This document shows, one piece after another, positions 33,783 to 42,657 of a DNA stretch of 64,000 bases. The first letter of the stretch is position 1; each line of letters begins with the position of its first letter. The position numbers and the translations under genes were made by a program. The notes beneath the pieces are model-generated. The model saw only the letters and a list, made by a program, of their open reading frames with translations, was not told the DNA's origin and ran no database searches. Source of the DNA: Bordetella genomosp. 4 (GTDB lineage Bacteria > Pseudomonadota > Gammaproteobacteria > Burkholderiales > Burkholderiaceae_B). The DNA is taken from contig NZ_NEVQ01000013.1 of the NCBI RefSeq assembly GCF_002261185.1, forward strand, positions 310,001-374,000, written 5' to 3'.

Positions 33783-33831
33783 TTGACGCTGAGGCCTGAT
33801 TGAGTACGGCTGCACCATGTGTGGCGCGATG

Positions 33832-34308
33832 TCAGGACCTCGATTGCAGCGGCGGCAGGCGGCGGCGCACCGTGCTGCTTTTTACTATCGCGGTATTCGT
33901 TTCTGCGAACTCAGTGATCCTGTCCAGCACGCCGTCGAGTTGCTCGATGGATTTCAATACCAGGCGCGCGATAAAACAATCGTCCCCTGTGACCTTGTCG
34001 CACTCGATCACTTCGCCGATTTCGGCGATGAGCTTTTCAACGCGACGCAGCTGACCAGGCAAGGGGCGGATACGCGCGACCGCGGTCAGGGTATAGCCCA
34101 GCGCCACGGGATCGACATCCAGCGTATAACCACGCACCACACCTGATTCCTCAAGACGCCGCAGGCGATCAGCGACGCTGGGCGAGGACATGCCAACCTG
34201 GCGCGCCAGATCGGCGGTCGTGGTGCGCGCATTCGCCGTCAACAGCTGCACTAGACGACGGTCGATGCCGTCCAGAACGTCATTTTCGATTTTTAGGTCA
34301 TTACTCAT
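33832..34308 (-). CDS. Lrp/AsnC-family transcriptional regulator
   Basis: The protein has 158 residues from the ATG at 34308. The AsnC-type HTH spans about residues 10-60 (LDGIDRRLVQLLTANART, then ADLARQVGMSSPSVADRL), followed by the RAM/AsnC ligand domain with GYTLDVDPVALGYTL and ECDKVTGDDCFIARLV. It is divergent from an EamA-family exporter gene. Lrp proteins in such pairs commonly control a neighbouring amino-acid exporter in response to the amino acid; that role here is inference. A perfect 13-base palindrome lies between the two genes. Confidence 0.88.
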   Translation of the reverse strand: MSNDLKIENDVLDGIDRRLVQLLTANARTTTADLARQVGMSSPSVADRLRRLEESGVVRGYTLDVDPVALGYTLTAVARIRPLPGQLRRVEKLIAEIGEVIECDKVTGDDCFIARLVLKSIEQLDGVLDRITEFAETNTAIVKSSTVRRRLPPLQSRS

Positions 34309-34334
34309 AAAAAACCCTGAAAAGAAGGCAGGCG

Positions 34335-34347
34335 CAGAAATTTTCTG
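34335..34347. promoter_or_regulatory. Candidate Lrp-type operator in divergent space
   Basis: CAGAAA-T-TTTCTG is a perfect 13-base palindrome, 27 bases upstream of the Lrp-type gene. ATTATCC at 34360-34366 and GGATAAT at 34381-34387 form a second inverted pair closer to the exporter. AT-rich palindromes of this kind are typical Lrp targets. Confidence 0.5.
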
Positions 34348-34437
34348 ATTTTTGTGCATATTATCCGCTTTAACTCCCTGGGATAATTTTTCTCATCAAC
34401 GGTGCGCCGCAAGCACCTATGGAACAGGGAGCAATCG

Positions 34438-35376
34438 ATGAAAATCGCCAATCAAAATGCGGGTGTAGCCCAAATGGCCATGGCCATGACCATCTCGGGC
34501 ACGGTCGGAATATTTGTCCTGGAGTCGGGTCAGAGTGCCTGGAACGTGGTCTTCTTTCGCTGCGTGTTTGGCGCGTTGGGACTGCTGGCCTACTGCCTGG
34601 CGCGTGGCCTGCTGCGGCCTGGCATTTTTACGCGCACAACGCTGGCATGGGCCATGGCGGCGGGCGTGGCCATTGTGTTGAACTGGGTGTTGTTGTTCTC
34701 TGCCTATCGCTGGGCGTCGATTTCCCTGTCCACGGCGGTCTACAACTTTCAGCCGTTTTTTTTGATCGCGCTAGGTGCGGTGTTTCTGGGTGAACGCCCA
34801 ACGCTCGCCAAGCTGGGCTGGTCGGTACTGGCGTTTGGCGGTTTGATACTGGTATTGCGGATCGAACCCGCAGAGCTGGCGCAGGCCGGTGGCTATATCC
34901 ACGGTTTGACGTTGGCGTTGGGCGCGGGCGCCCTTTATGCGGTTACTTCCATCATCGTCAAGCGGCTCAAGCATATCGCCCCGCACGTGCTGGCGCTCGT
35001 GCAGGTCAGCCTGGGCGCCGTGCTGTTGCTGCCGATGGTGGACCTGCATGCCCTGCCCTCCGCTCCAGTGCAATGGGGCTATCTGGCCGCGATCGGCCTG
35101 CTGCATACCAGCCTGACCTATATCCTGTTGTATTCGGCCATTCAAAAACTGCCCACGACCTCGACCGCGGCCCTGGCTTTCATTTACCCCGCCGTCGCGA
35201 TCTTGCTGGACTACCTCGTCTATGGTCAGCAACTGGCCTGGTCGCAAATCGCCGGGATCAGCCTGATTTTCCTGGCTGCGGCGGCGGTCAGCCTGAATTG
35301 GAGATTTCGGCTGGTGGGTCCTCACGACATGCTGGCACGGTGGGCCGGAAAGCAAAAGAGGCAGTCGGAAGCCTGA
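34438..35376 (+). CDS. EamA-family (DMT) transporter
   Basis: The protein has 312 residues; the ATG at 34438 follows CAGGGAGC. Ten hydrophobic helices form the two EamA repeats of drug/metabolite transporters. The first repeat ends around FFLIALGAVFLGERPT, a conserved loop motif; the second includes ALYAVTSIIVKRLKHIAP and ALAFIYPAVAILLDYLVYGQ. This is an inner-membrane exporter, probably for amino acids or related metabolites. It is divergent from an Lrp/AsnC regulator, which supports an amino-acid link. The substrate is not readable. Confidence 0.87.
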   Translation: MKIANQNAGVAQMAMAMTISGTVGIFVLESGQSAWNVVFFRCVFGALGLLAYCLARGLLRPGIFTRTTLAWAMAAGVAIVLNWVLLFSAYRWASISLSTAVYNFQPFFLIALGAVFLGERPTLAKLGWSVLAFGGLILVLRIEPAELAQAGGYIHGLTLALGAGALYAVTSIIVKRLKHIAPHVLALVQVSLGAVLLLPMVDLHALPSAPVQWGYLAAIGLLHTSLTYILLYSAIQKLPTTSTAALAFIYPAVAILLDYLVYGQQLAWSQIAGISLIFLAAAAVSLNWRFRLVGPHDMLARWAGKQKRQSEA

Positions 35377-35509
35377 GTCTCAGGTCCCACTGCCCAGCCA
35401 GGAGCAATATGTCCACCCCTGGCGGCAAGCGAGTTTGGGATAACCCGATTTGATGGCTATCATCACATCTCATCTGGAAAACCGTTCGCAGCGACCGTAG
35501 GAACCGTTC

Positions 35510-35983
35510 ATGTCTCAGCCCGCTCCATTACAGTTTCGTCGCGCCGGCCGGGCCGACCTCGACGCTATCATCGCATTGCTCGCTGACGACGTGCTGGGCA
35601 GCCAGCGCGAGGATGCGTCCTTCCCCGCCGCCCCGTGCTATGTGCGGGCCTTCGAGGCTATCGACCGCGATCCGAATCAGTACCTGGCAGTGGCCGAGCG
35701 CGGCGGCGCGGTGGTAGGCTGCCTGCAATTGAGCTTTATTCCGGGCCTCTCGCGCCGCGGGCTGTGGCGCGGCCAGATCGAGAGCGTGCGCGTCGCATCA
35801 GACGAACGCGGCGCGGGTACGGGACGGGCCTTGTTTGAATGGGCTATCGAGCAATGCCGTGCGCACGGCTGCGGTATGGTTCAATTGACCACCGACAAGG
35901 CGCGCGCCGACGCCCGCCGATTCTATGAGTCGCTAGGCTTCGTCGCGACGCACGAAGGCATGAAGCTGGAACTCGCCATTTAA
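35510..35983 (+). CDS. GNAT-family N-acetyltransferase
   Basis: The protein has 157 residues. The acetyl-CoA site is IESVRVASDERGAGTGRALFEWAI, with the GAGTG pyrophosphate loop preceded by the beta-4 strand. The final motif RRFYESLGFVATHEGMKLEL is the usual C-terminal GNAT signature with a catalytic-region Tyr. The acceptor (small molecule or protein) cannot be predicted. It lies 20 bases before the lipoate ligase C-terminal-domain gene on the same strand and may be co-transcribed. Confidence 0.85.
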   Translation: MSQPAPLQFRRAGRADLDAIIALLADDVLGSQREDASFPAAPCYVRAFEAIDRDPNQYLAVAERGGAVVGCLQLSFIPGLSRRGLWRGQIESVRVASDERGAGTGRALFEWAIEQCRAHGCGMVQLTTDKARADARRFYESLGFVATHEGMKLELAI

Positions 35984-36002
35984 TTCGGAGTCCGATATCG
36001 CC

Positions 36003-36278
36003 ATGCATGGTGAATACAAAGTACCCGGCGGCAAACTCGTCGTCGTCGATCTGGAAGTCAAAGACGGCGCGCTCAGCGATGTGCGATTGAGCGGCGATTT
36101 TTTCCTGGAGCCGCCCGAGGCGCTGGATGTGATCAACGCTGCGCTCACGGGCCTGCCCGCCAATGCAGACGACGCGCGCATCGCAGCCGCTGTTCAACAA
36201 TCCCTGCCCGCGCAGGCCGAGCTGTTCGGATTTTCTCCCGAGGCCATCGCAGTCACGGTACGGAGGGCGCTAGCGTGA
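36003..36278 (+). CDS. Lipoate-protein ligase C-terminal-domain protein (separate subunit)
   Basis: The protein has 91 residues (MHGEYKVPGGKLVVVDLEVK, GDFFLEPPEALDVINAALTG). It matches the C-terminal accessory domain of LplA-type lipoate ligases, here encoded as its own gene. The stop overlaps the GTG start of the catalytic gene by four bases (GTGA), so the two are translationally coupled. In archaeal bipartite ligases (Thermoplasma LplA/LplB) both subunits are needed for lipoyl adenylation. The order here, accessory gene first, is reversed relative to the fused protein. Confidence 0.75.
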   Translation: MHGEYKVPGGKLVVVDLEVKDGALSDVRLSGDFFLEPPEALDVINAALTGLPANADDARIAAAVQQSLPAQAELFGFSPEAIAVTVRRALA

Positions 36279-37054
36279 GCGAACGTACACAGTGGGGCGA
36301 CTACCAATGGGAATTGCTGCACGATGGGCCGCAATCCCCTGAATTGCACATGGCGCTGGACGCGGTCATTACCGACGAGGTCGGCGCGGGCCTGCGCCCC
36401 CCGACACTGCGAATCTGGGAATGGTCCCAACCCGCCGTCATCATCGGGCGCTTTCAGTCGTTGAAAAACGAAGTCGACCCCGAGGGTGCGCAACGTCATG
36501 GCGTCAAAGTCGTGCGCCGCGTCAGCGGCGGCGGCGCCATGTTTGTGGAGCCCGGCAATACCATTACCTACTCGCTCAGCGTCCCCCAGGCCCTCGTACA
36601 GGGCATGAGCTTTCAGCAATCGTATGAGTTTCTCGACGCCTGGGTGATCCAGGCGCTGCACGATCTGGGCATCAAGGCCTGGTATCAACCGCTGAATGAC
36701 ATTGCCTCGGAAAGCGGCAAAATCGGCGGCGCCGCGCAGGCCCGGCGCGCGGGAGCGGTCTTGCATCACGTGACAATGTCATACGATATCGATGCGGAAA
36801 AGATGGTGCAGGTGCTGCGCATCGGCCGCGAAAAGCTCTCTGACAAAGGCACGACGAGCGCGAAAAAACGCGTCGATCCGCTACGCAGTCAGACGGGCCT
36901 GGAGCGTGACGTCATCATCGAGCGCATGCTGCAAACCTTTCGGGGACTGGCGTCACTGACGCCGATATCCCTGTCACAGACCACGCTGGAAAAAGCCCAG
37001 GCCCAAGCGCGCGATAAATTTTCCAGCCAGGAATGGACTGCTCAAGTCCCTTGA
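36275..37054 (+). CDS. Lipoate/octanoate-protein ligase A catalytic subunit
   Basis: The protein has 259 residues from the GTG at 36275. The biotin/lipoate ligase fold has WEWSQPAVIIGRFQ, VVRRVSGGGAMFVEPGNTITYSL (the RR-x-SGGG motif, with Met-Phe where LplA often has Val-Phe-His) and a lysine-rich KIGGAAQARR, where the Lys binds the lipoyl-adenylate. The usual LplA C-terminal domain is missing; it is supplied by the coupled upstream gene. It should activate lipoate with ATP and attach it to E2 and H-protein domains. The tail after about 230 is unusual. Confidence 0.82.
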   Translation: MSERTQWGDYQWELLHDGPQSPELHMALDAVITDEVGAGLRPPTLRIWEWSQPAVIIGRFQSLKNEVDPEGAQRHGVKVVRRVSGGGAMFVEPGNTITYSLSVPQALVQGMSFQQSYEFLDAWVIQALHDLGIKAWYQPLNDIASESGKIGGAAQARRAGAVLHHVTMSYDIDAEKMVQVLRIGREKLSDKGTTSAKKRVDPLRSQTGLERDVIIERMLQTFRGLASLTPISLSQTTLEKAQAQARDKFSSQEWTAQVP

Positions 37055-37059
37055 ATGCC

Positions 37060-37887
37060 ATGAGATTGAATCTATCCGCTTTTCCTCGAACTCGCCGCCT
37101 TGCTCCTGCCGGCATCTTGTCCATGCTGGTGTTGCTGGCGGGCTGCGCGAGCTCGACGCCGTCCAATATCACCCTGCCCTCCAACGTCCCTCAACCTGCC
37201 AAGACCGAAGACAAAGTCGCCGGCCTGGAGGTCGAGAAAATCCAGTGGCAAGGCACCAAGCCTGGCTGCAAAGGACAATGCCCCACCATTGAGATCGACA
37301 GCGTGGGATTCCCCGGGATCCCGAAACTGACGGCGCTGGTGGACCATGTCCTGGCCTATATGACGGGCGTCGATCCCAGCCGGCCGCGACCGTATCAAAC
37401 GCTATCGGAATACACGCAGTATTTCTGGCAGACCGCACAGTCCCGCGACAGCACCATTTTCAAGGCGAGCGTCAAGGACGTCAGTCCTCAGATCATTGCC
37501 ATTGAGTTGCACACCGGCCAATACCTGACTGGTGCAGCGCATGGGATTCCTGCGACGCAGTATCTGAACTGGCAACGAGACCGCGAGCGCGTCCTGGCGC
37601 TGGACGAAGCCCTGCTGCCGAATCAGCATCCCGCGCTCGTCGAGGCGTTGCAGCGTGCCCATCAGGCCTGGCTCACGCGTAATGAGGATGCGCAACGCGA
37701 TCGCGCTGCCTACGACCGCATGTGGCCGTTCCAGGAAAGCAATAACTTCGCGTTGACGCGCGAGGGCCTGGTCGTGAAATACGATGCGTATTCGATCGCC
37801 CCGTATTCTCATGGTGAACCGGAGTTGCTGATTCCCTATACTGAACTGCATGGCATCTTGCGACCGGAGTTCATGCCCACTGCCTGA
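37060..37887 (+). CDS. Lipoprotein with RsiV/DUF3298-like domain
   Basis: The protein has 275 residues from the ATG at 37060, five bases after the ligase stop. A signal-II lipobox LLAGC places the lipidated Cys near residue 28. The mature protein has PGCKGQCPTIEIDSVGFP, then LTALVDHVLAYMTG, and a region TGQYLTGAAHGIPATQYLNW followed by LDEALLPN, LVVKYDAYSIAPYSHGE and IPYTELHGIL. This pattern is found in RsiV/DUF3298-type extracytoplasmic proteins. It is probably an outer-membrane lipoprotein facing the periplasm. Function unknown. A strong terminator follows. Confidence 0.75.
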   Translation: MRLNLSAFPRTRRLAPAGILSMLVLLAGCASSTPSNITLPSNVPQPAKTEDKVAGLEVEKIQWQGTKPGCKGQCPTIEIDSVGFPGIPKLTALVDHVLAYMTGVDPSRPRPYQTLSEYTQYFWQTAQSRDSTIFKASVKDVSPQIIAIELHTGQYLTGAAHGIPATQYLNWQRDRERVLALDEALLPNQHPALVEALQRAHQAWLTRNEDAQRDRAAYDRMWPFQESNNFALTREGLVVKYDAYSIAPYSHGEPELLIPYTELHGILRPEFMPTA

Positions 37888-37952
37888 ATTTGGATGCGGG
37901 ATTTGCGGCTGACATTTATCCCCGGCGTGAGGCGCGACAGCGGCCCAACAAT

Positions 37953-37995
37953 AAAAAACGCCCCGCACGATTAGCAATCGTGCGGGGCGTTTTTT
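37953..37995. terminator. Bidirectional intrinsic terminator
   Basis: A 20-bp perfect stem (core AACGCCCCGCACGATT with AATCGTGCGGGGCGTT) has a 3-base loop AGC and A/T runs at both ends. It lies between the convergent lipoprotein gene and gdhA and serves both directions. Confidence 0.93.
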
Positions 37996-38033
37996 CGTCT
38001 CTCAGGTCTAGACTCGAGGGATCGCCAAACGCA

Positions 38034-39323
38034 TCACGGATACAGACCTCGCACCTGGCGGGCTTGCAGAATGCGGGTGCAAGCCACGATAAACGCGGCC
38101 GTACGCAGCGTGACGTTGTGCTCCTTGGCCATTTGAGACACGGCAGCATAGGCCTCGCGCATCAGGCGCTCGAGACGATTATTGATTTCTTCCTCGCTCC
38201 AGAAGAAGCTCGAGAAATCCTGCACCCACTCAAAATAACTGACGGTCACGCCGCCGGCGTTGGCCAGCACATCGGGCACCACGTATACGCCGTTTTCACG
38301 CAGGATGTCATCGGCGATCGGCGTCGTGGGGCCGTTTGCGCCCTCGACCACGATCTTGGCCCGCACCTTGCCGGCATTGGCCTCGTTGATCTGGCCTTCG
38401 AGAGCGGCGGGGATCAGGAATTCCGTTTCCAATTCCCAGAACTGCGCGTTGTCCAGCGCTTCGCCGGCACTGAAACCGCCGACGCCGCCTTTTTGCGACA
38501 CGTGGGACAGCAGCTTGTGCACGTCCAGGCCGGCTGGGTTGTATACCGTGCCGGTGTGATCCTGAACAGCGATCACTTTGGCGCCGGTCTCATGGAACAA
38601 GCGCGCTGCCGTGCCGCCCACATTACCAAAGCCCTGCACGATCACCCGAGCGGTGCTCACATCGATATTGCGATCGCGCGCTGCCTCGCATGCCGTTACG
38701 AACACGCCGCGACCCGTTGCCTCGACCCGGCCCAGGCTCCCGCCCAGCGCGATCGGCTTGCCGGTCACCACACCGGTTGCCGTCGCCCCCTCGTTCATGG
38801 AATACGTGTCCATCATCCACGCCATGGTTTGCGCGTTGGTGTTCACATCCGGTGCGGGGATATCCTTCGACGGCCCGATGATGACGCCGATCTCCGAGGT
38901 ATAACGCCGCGTCATGCGCTCGAGCTCGGATTGAGACAGCAAGCGGGGATCTACGCGGATCCCGCCCTTTGCGCCGCCATACGGCAAATTGACCGCAGCG
39001 TTCTTGACCGACATCCACGCGGCCAGCGCCATGACCTCGGACAGCGTCACGTCTTGGTGAAAACGTACGCCCCCCTTGCCTGGACCGCGCGACGTATTGT
39101 GCTGGACCCGATAACCCTCGAAATGCGCGATGCTGCCGTTATCCAGCTCAATGGGCACATCGACAATCAACGCCCGCTTGGGGCGTTTCAGCGTTTCCAC
39201 CCAACGTGCCAGTGGACCAAGATACGGGGTGACCCGATCGACTTGTTGCAGATAGATGCCCCAGGGACCGAGGTGCTCGGCATCCAGGTACGACGGCAAA
39301 GCATGAGTGGGTTTGTCCGACAT
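38034..39323 (-). CDS. gdhA: Glutamate dehydrogenase
   Basis: The 429-residue length is normal for hexameric bacterial GDH. K83 and K107 sit in the substrate region (GKGGVRFHQ and SVKNAA), and K119 in [15 protein letters not shown] is the catalytic lysine. The nucleotide fold begins [13 protein letters not shown], and IPAALEGQI and [10 protein letters not shown] are conserved. It interconverts glutamate and 2-oxoglutarate plus ammonium. The Rossmann region points to NAD or dual specificity, but this cannot be settled by eye. It stands between two terminator-like elements and next to an ammonia-releasing HutG-type gene on the same strand, which may be linked in glutamate catabolism. Confidence 0.95.
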   Translation of the reverse strand: MSDKPTHALPSYLDAEHLGPWGIYLQQVDRVTPYLGPLARWVETLKRPKRALIVDVPIELDNGSIAHFEGYRVQHNTSRGPGKGGVRFHQDVTLSEVMALAAWMSVKNAAVNLPYGGAKGGIRVDPRLLSQSELERMTRRYTSEIGVIIGPSKDIPAPDVNTNAQTMAWMMDTYSMNEGATATGVVTGKPIALGGSLGRVEATGRGVFVTACEAARDRNIDVSTARVIVQGFGNVGGTAARLFHETGAKVIAVQDHTGTVYNPAGLDVHKLLSHVSQKGGVGGFSAGEALDNAQFWELETEFLIPAALEGQINEANAGKVRAKIVVEGANGPTTPIADDILRENGVYVVPDVLANAGGVTVSYFEWVQDFSSFFWSEEEINNRLERLMREAYAAVSQMAKEHNVTLRTAAFIVACTRILQARQVRGLYP

Positions 39324-39375
39324 GAGAGGATCTCCAGGCTAGGATCGGCATTATTGTAGCCACAGATTTTGTAGC

Positions 39376-39410
39376 GTCCCCAATTAATTTAAACAAAATA
39401 AATTAGGGAC
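39376..39410. other. AT-rich imperfect inverted repeat between hutG-like gene and gdhA
   Basis: GTCCC-C-AATT and AATT-A-GGGAC flank an AT-rich loop. On the minus strand this forms a weak hairpin after the ureohydrolase stop, upstream of gdhA. The loop includes TTAATTTAAACAAA, which recurs at 44631. No clear T run follows, so terminator function is uncertain. Confidence 0.35.
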
Positions 39411-39419
39411 ACATAAAAA

Positions 39420-40394
39420 TTATCTGAATTTCGGTTCTGCTTGGGTCTTGCTCGGAGCCAACAACTGCCAGGCGAGCCTGGCCGCTACCTTTGAGGTGCG
39501 ATGGTCGATATCGTAATCTGGATTGCATTCTGCCAAATCAGCCAGTCGCAATTTGCCACTTTGTTTTACCTTCAACGCGATTTCTTCGATGACGGTGAGC
39601 GGTACGCCGTACGCTGCAGGGGCGGACACGCCTGGCGCGACGGCTGCGGGTAGCACGTCGATATCGATGGTCAGATAAACATGCCCCGCACGAGCGAGCA
39701 GCGCATCCAGGTCAGCCAGACGTTGTGCGATGTGCCGTTCCTGCATGGCATGGTCTTCGATCCATAGCGCGCCGATCTCCGCCGCCCTGGAATAGAGTGC
39801 GGCCGTGTTTCCTAATCTGGACACCCCATAACAGGCGTATTGCCATGCATGACCATGTGCCTCGCAATACTCGGCAATCTGATCGAACGGCGTGCCCGAG
39901 CTGCCCGGCCGCCCCGTACGCAGGTCGAAATGCGCATCCAGGTTCAGAACCAGCACGGGTTGCGTATCGCCTATGCTATCCAGCCAGCGCCTAAGACCCT
40001 GGAAACTGCCCCAAGCAACCTCATGCCCTCCTCCCAATACCAGCGGCCGGGCTCCCGCAGATAGAACCTGGGCAATGCGAGCCGCCAATTGGTCCTGAGC
40101 AGCCTCGAGTTGATCACCGTCGCACACCACATCACCGGCATCAACCAAACGCTTGTAGTCGTGCGCTGGCAGGCCCGCCAGCATGCGCCGTATGCTCTGC
40201 GGTGCTTGAGCGGCGCCCAGGCGGCCCTGGTTTCTGGCTACGCCTGCGTCACAAGCGAAGCCGATCAACACAGGATCATCCTCCTGGATGCCAGTCTCGA
40301 TCGCTGTCGCAACATGCGCCAGCCTGCGCGTATCACCGCGTTCATGGCTGTCATCACGCGCCCGCCAAATAGCGGGGTCCAACGCAGCAGTCAT
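39420..40394 (-). CDS. hutG: Ureohydrolase, formimidoylglutamase (HutG)-like
   Basis: The protein has 324 residues; the ATG at 40394 overlaps the ABC ATPase stop by four bases. Arginase-family manganese motifs are all present: [29 protein letters not shown] and [21 protein letters not shown]. The SSGTPFDQ loop and length fit formimidoylglutamase, which yields glutamate and formamide. Agmatinase- or guanidino-acid hydrolase activity remains possible. No hutH, hutU or hutI is near. Coupling to a polar amino-acid ABC transporter suggests that the transported amino acid or a derivative is its substrate. Confidence 0.75.
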   Translation of the reverse strand: MTAALDPAIWRARDDSHERGDTRRLAHVATAIETGIQEDDPVLIGFACDAGVARNQGRLGAAQAPQSIRRMLAGLPAHDYKRLVDAGDVVCDGDQLEAAQDQLAARIAQVLSAGARPLVLGGGHEVAWGSFQGLRRWLDSIGDTQPVLVLNLDAHFDLRTGRPGSSGTPFDQIAEYCEAHGHAWQYACYGVSRLGNTAALYSRAAEIGALWIEDHAMQERHIAQRLADLDALLARAGHVYLTIDIDVLPAAVAPGVSAPAAYGVPLTVIEEIALKVKQSGKLRLADLAECNPDYDIDHRTSKVAARLAWQLLAPSKTQAEPKFR

Positions 40395-41167
40395 GCGGCC
40401 TCCCGCTGCGAGCTGCTCAGCACGGCTTGCAGAAAAGCGCGGGTTCGGGCCTCGCGGGGTTGAGTGAAGATCACCTCTGGCGGGCCGGATTCGACGATAT
40501 TGCCTCCATCCATCACGGCCACCACGTCGGCCACATCCCGGGCGAAACCCATTTCATGGGTGACGACCATCATCGTCATCCCTTCTTTGGCCAGTACTTT
40601 CATGACTTGCAGGACCTCGCCCACCAGCTCGGGGTCCAGCGCGGAAGTGGGCTCGTCGAACAGCATGACCTCAGGCTCCATGGCCAAGGCACGGGCTATC
40701 GCCACGCGCTGTTTCTGGCCCCCGGACAGACTGCCAGGCATGGCGCGCATTTTCTCGCGCAGGCCGACTTTCGAGAGCAGCTGCTCGGCCTGCGCCTCGG
40801 CGTCGGCTCGGCTGACACCGCGCAACGTACGCGGCCCGACAGTGACGTTATCCAGTACCGACAAATGCGGGAACAGATTGAACGACTGAAACACCATCCC
40901 GACACGCATACGCAGTCGATTCAAGTCCGGCTCGCTCATCGGTTTTCCATGGTCCAGCAACGACTGCCCGCAGATGTCGATGGTGCCGCCTTGTGCGACT
41001 TCCAGGCCATTGCAGCAACGCAGCAATGTGCTCTTGCCCGAACCGCTGGGCCCGATCACGACGACGACCTGCGAGCGCTGCACGTCGAAATCAATGCCGC
41101 GCAACACGTCTACCGCGCCAAAGGATTTACGCAGACCACGGATACGGATCATTTCTTGTTGGCTCAT
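40391..41167 (-). CDS. Polar amino-acid ABC transporter ATP-binding protein
   Basis: The protein has 258 residues, with ATGA overlaps on both sides. Walker A is [10 protein letters not shown], followed by the Q-loop [10 protein letters not shown], signature [15 protein letters not shown], Walker [15 protein letters not shown] and the H-loop TTHEM-like VVTHEM. Sequence features ([12 protein letters not shown] type, [16 protein letters not shown]) place it in the GlnQ/HisP/ArtP group. It is the ATPase of the importer formed with the permease and receptor upstream in the same operon. Confidence 0.93.
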   Translation of the reverse strand: MSQQEMIRIRGLRKSFGAVDVLRGIDFDVQRSQVVVVIGPSGSGKSTLLRCCNGLEVAQGGTIDICGQSLLDHGKPMSEPDLNRLRMRVGMVFQSFNLFPHLSVLDNVTVGPRTLRGVSRADAEAQAEQLLSKVGLREKMRAMPGSLSGGQKQRVAIARALAMEPEVMLFDEPTSALDPELVGEVLQVMKVLAKEGMTMMVVTHEMGFARDVADVVAVMDGGNIVESGPPEVIFTQPREARTRAFLQAVLSSSQREAA

Positions 41168-41832
41168 TGGACCATCCCTCCTGCACGCAAGCGATGTTCG
41201 ATCTTGCGCAAAATCATTGTCGTTGCCGTGGTCAGCACAAAGTAGATCAAGGCGATCACCAGGTACGTCTCCAGCGAGCGGTACGACACGCTGATGATTT
41301 TCTGGCCCTCGTGCATCAAGTCGTGAATCGTCAACAGCGAGACCAGCGCCGAGTTTTTGATGAGCGCAATGAATTCATTACCCAGCGGCGGAATCATGCG
41401 CACAATGGCTTGCGGCAAGATGATGATGCGCATGGCTTGTCCGCCGGACATCCCGAGCGAACGCGCCGCTTCCGTTTGGCCGCGCTCGACCGATTGGATC
41501 GCGCCACGCACGATCTCGGAGACATAGGCGCCAGAATATGTCCCTAGCCCGAGAACACCGCAGACAAATGCCGGCAGCAAGATATCAAACTGAGGCAGGC
41601 CAAAGAACCAGATGAACAACTGGACCAGCAGCGGCGTGCCACGGAAAGCCAGCAGATACGCGCTGCAGATCCCATAGACGATGCGCCGCTGCGGATTGAG
41701 CCGGCCGATACCGACCAGCAATCCAATCGCGCAGCCTAACAGCAATGCGCACGCGGTAATTTCGACGGTGACGATAGCGCCGCGCAGCAACGCATCAAAG
41801 TCGGCGAAGACGGGAGAAAAATCCAGGTTCAT
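41164..41832 (-). CDS. Polar amino-acid ABC transporter permease
   Basis: The protein has 222 residues, with ATGA overlaps with its neighbours. It has five hydrophobic helices and the HisMQ/GlnP signature: [16 protein letters not shown] at the start, [18 protein letters not shown], and the EAA loop [22 protein letters not shown], which contacts the ATPase. A single permease gene is present, so it probably works as a homodimer. Inner membrane. Confidence 0.93.
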   Translation of the reverse strand: MNLDFSPVFADFDALLRGAIVTVEITACALLLGCAIGLLVGIGRLNPQRRIVYGICSAYLLAFRGTPLLVQLFIWFFGLPQFDILLPAFVCGVLGLGTYSGAYVSEIVRGAIQSVERGQTEAARSLGMSGGQAMRIIILPQAIVRMIPPLGNEFIALIKNSALVSLLTIHDLMHEGQKIISVSYRSLETYLVIALIYFVLTTATTMILRKIEHRLRAGGMVQ

Positions 41833-42572
41833 TGCGCCGGCGCCTCAAACCATTTGTTGACGATCTGCTCATAGGTGCCGTCAGCCTTGATCTTTTTGAG
41901 CGCCTCATTTAACTCAGTCTTGAGCTCAGGCAGACGTTTGGAGACTGCAATCCCATACTCTTCGGTAGTGATCTGATCGGCCAACACCGTCAAGTCAGGC
42001 GTGCTCTGCGCAAATAGTTTGGCGGCCGGCTTGCCCGTGACAGCGGCGTCGGCGCGGCCGATCTGCACCAGATTGAACATTTCCTGGTTCTTCTCAACCT
42101 CTACGCGTTGCACCGAGGGATAGTGCTCTTTCAGATAAGACACGGATTTGGTGCCGACCTGCACCGAGACTTTGCGCCCATCGAGATCCTTCAGCGTCTT
42201 GATGGGACCGTCTTTGCGAGTCAGGACAACCAGTCCGCCGGCATAGTACGGGTCAGTGAAATCCACCACTTGTTTGCGTGCGTCGGTGATGTAGATGGCC
42301 GAGACCGCCATCTCCGCCCTGCCTGCTTGTAGTGCGGGGATCAGCCCCTTGAAATCGATGTCGATCCATTCGATTTTCTTGCCCATCGCCTTACCGAGCG
42401 CTTCGATCAACTCGATATCGAAGCCGGTGCGTTTGCCGTCTTTGACGAACTCCATGGGAGGAAAGGTCGCGTCGGTCACCACGCGCAACGTTTCCTGGGC
42501 CTGGGCGGACGTTGCGCCCCAGGTCAAACCGAGAGCCACGACAGCGGTCAATAGTTGGCGGCGAGTATTCAT
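41829..42572 (-). CDS. Amino-acid ABC transporter substrate-binding protein
   Basis: The protein has 247 residues; the ATG at 42572 follows AAGGAAACATC. Signal peptide residues 1-25 end SAQAQ. The family-3 receptor fold shows TLRVVTDATFPPMEFV, TGFDIELIEALGKAMG, the DFTDPYYAGG ligand loop and KVSVQVGTKSVSYL. The ligand-facing residues (D in GFDIEL, R in DARKQV) fit an alpha-amino acid. A histidine- or glutamine-like ligand would fit the coupled ureohydrolase, but specificity is inference. The 3' end overlaps the permease start. Confidence 0.92.
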   Translation of the reverse strand: MNTRRQLLTAVVALGLTWGATSAQAQETLRVVTDATFPPMEFVKDGKRTGFDIELIEALGKAMGKKIEWIDIDFKGLIPALQAGRAEMAVSAIYITDARKQVVDFTDPYYAGGLVVLTRKDGPIKTLKDLDGRKVSVQVGTKSVSYLKEHYPSVQRVEVEKNQEMFNLVQIGRADAAVTGKPAAKLFAQSTPDLTVLADQITTEEYGIAVSKRLPELKTELNEALKKIKADGTYEQIVNKWFEAPAQ

Positions 42573-42657
42573 GATGTTTCCTTGGAGAATGAATGAATAA
42601 AACGGCAGGTGAGGAACAACACAGATCGACGGGACGGCAAGTCCGCGCCCAAACACA

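Noticed and set aside
37890-39359. 489-codon open frame on the plus strand across gdhA
   Set aside because: Antisense to glutamate dehydrogenase and runs through a perfect terminator; composition is shadow-like.
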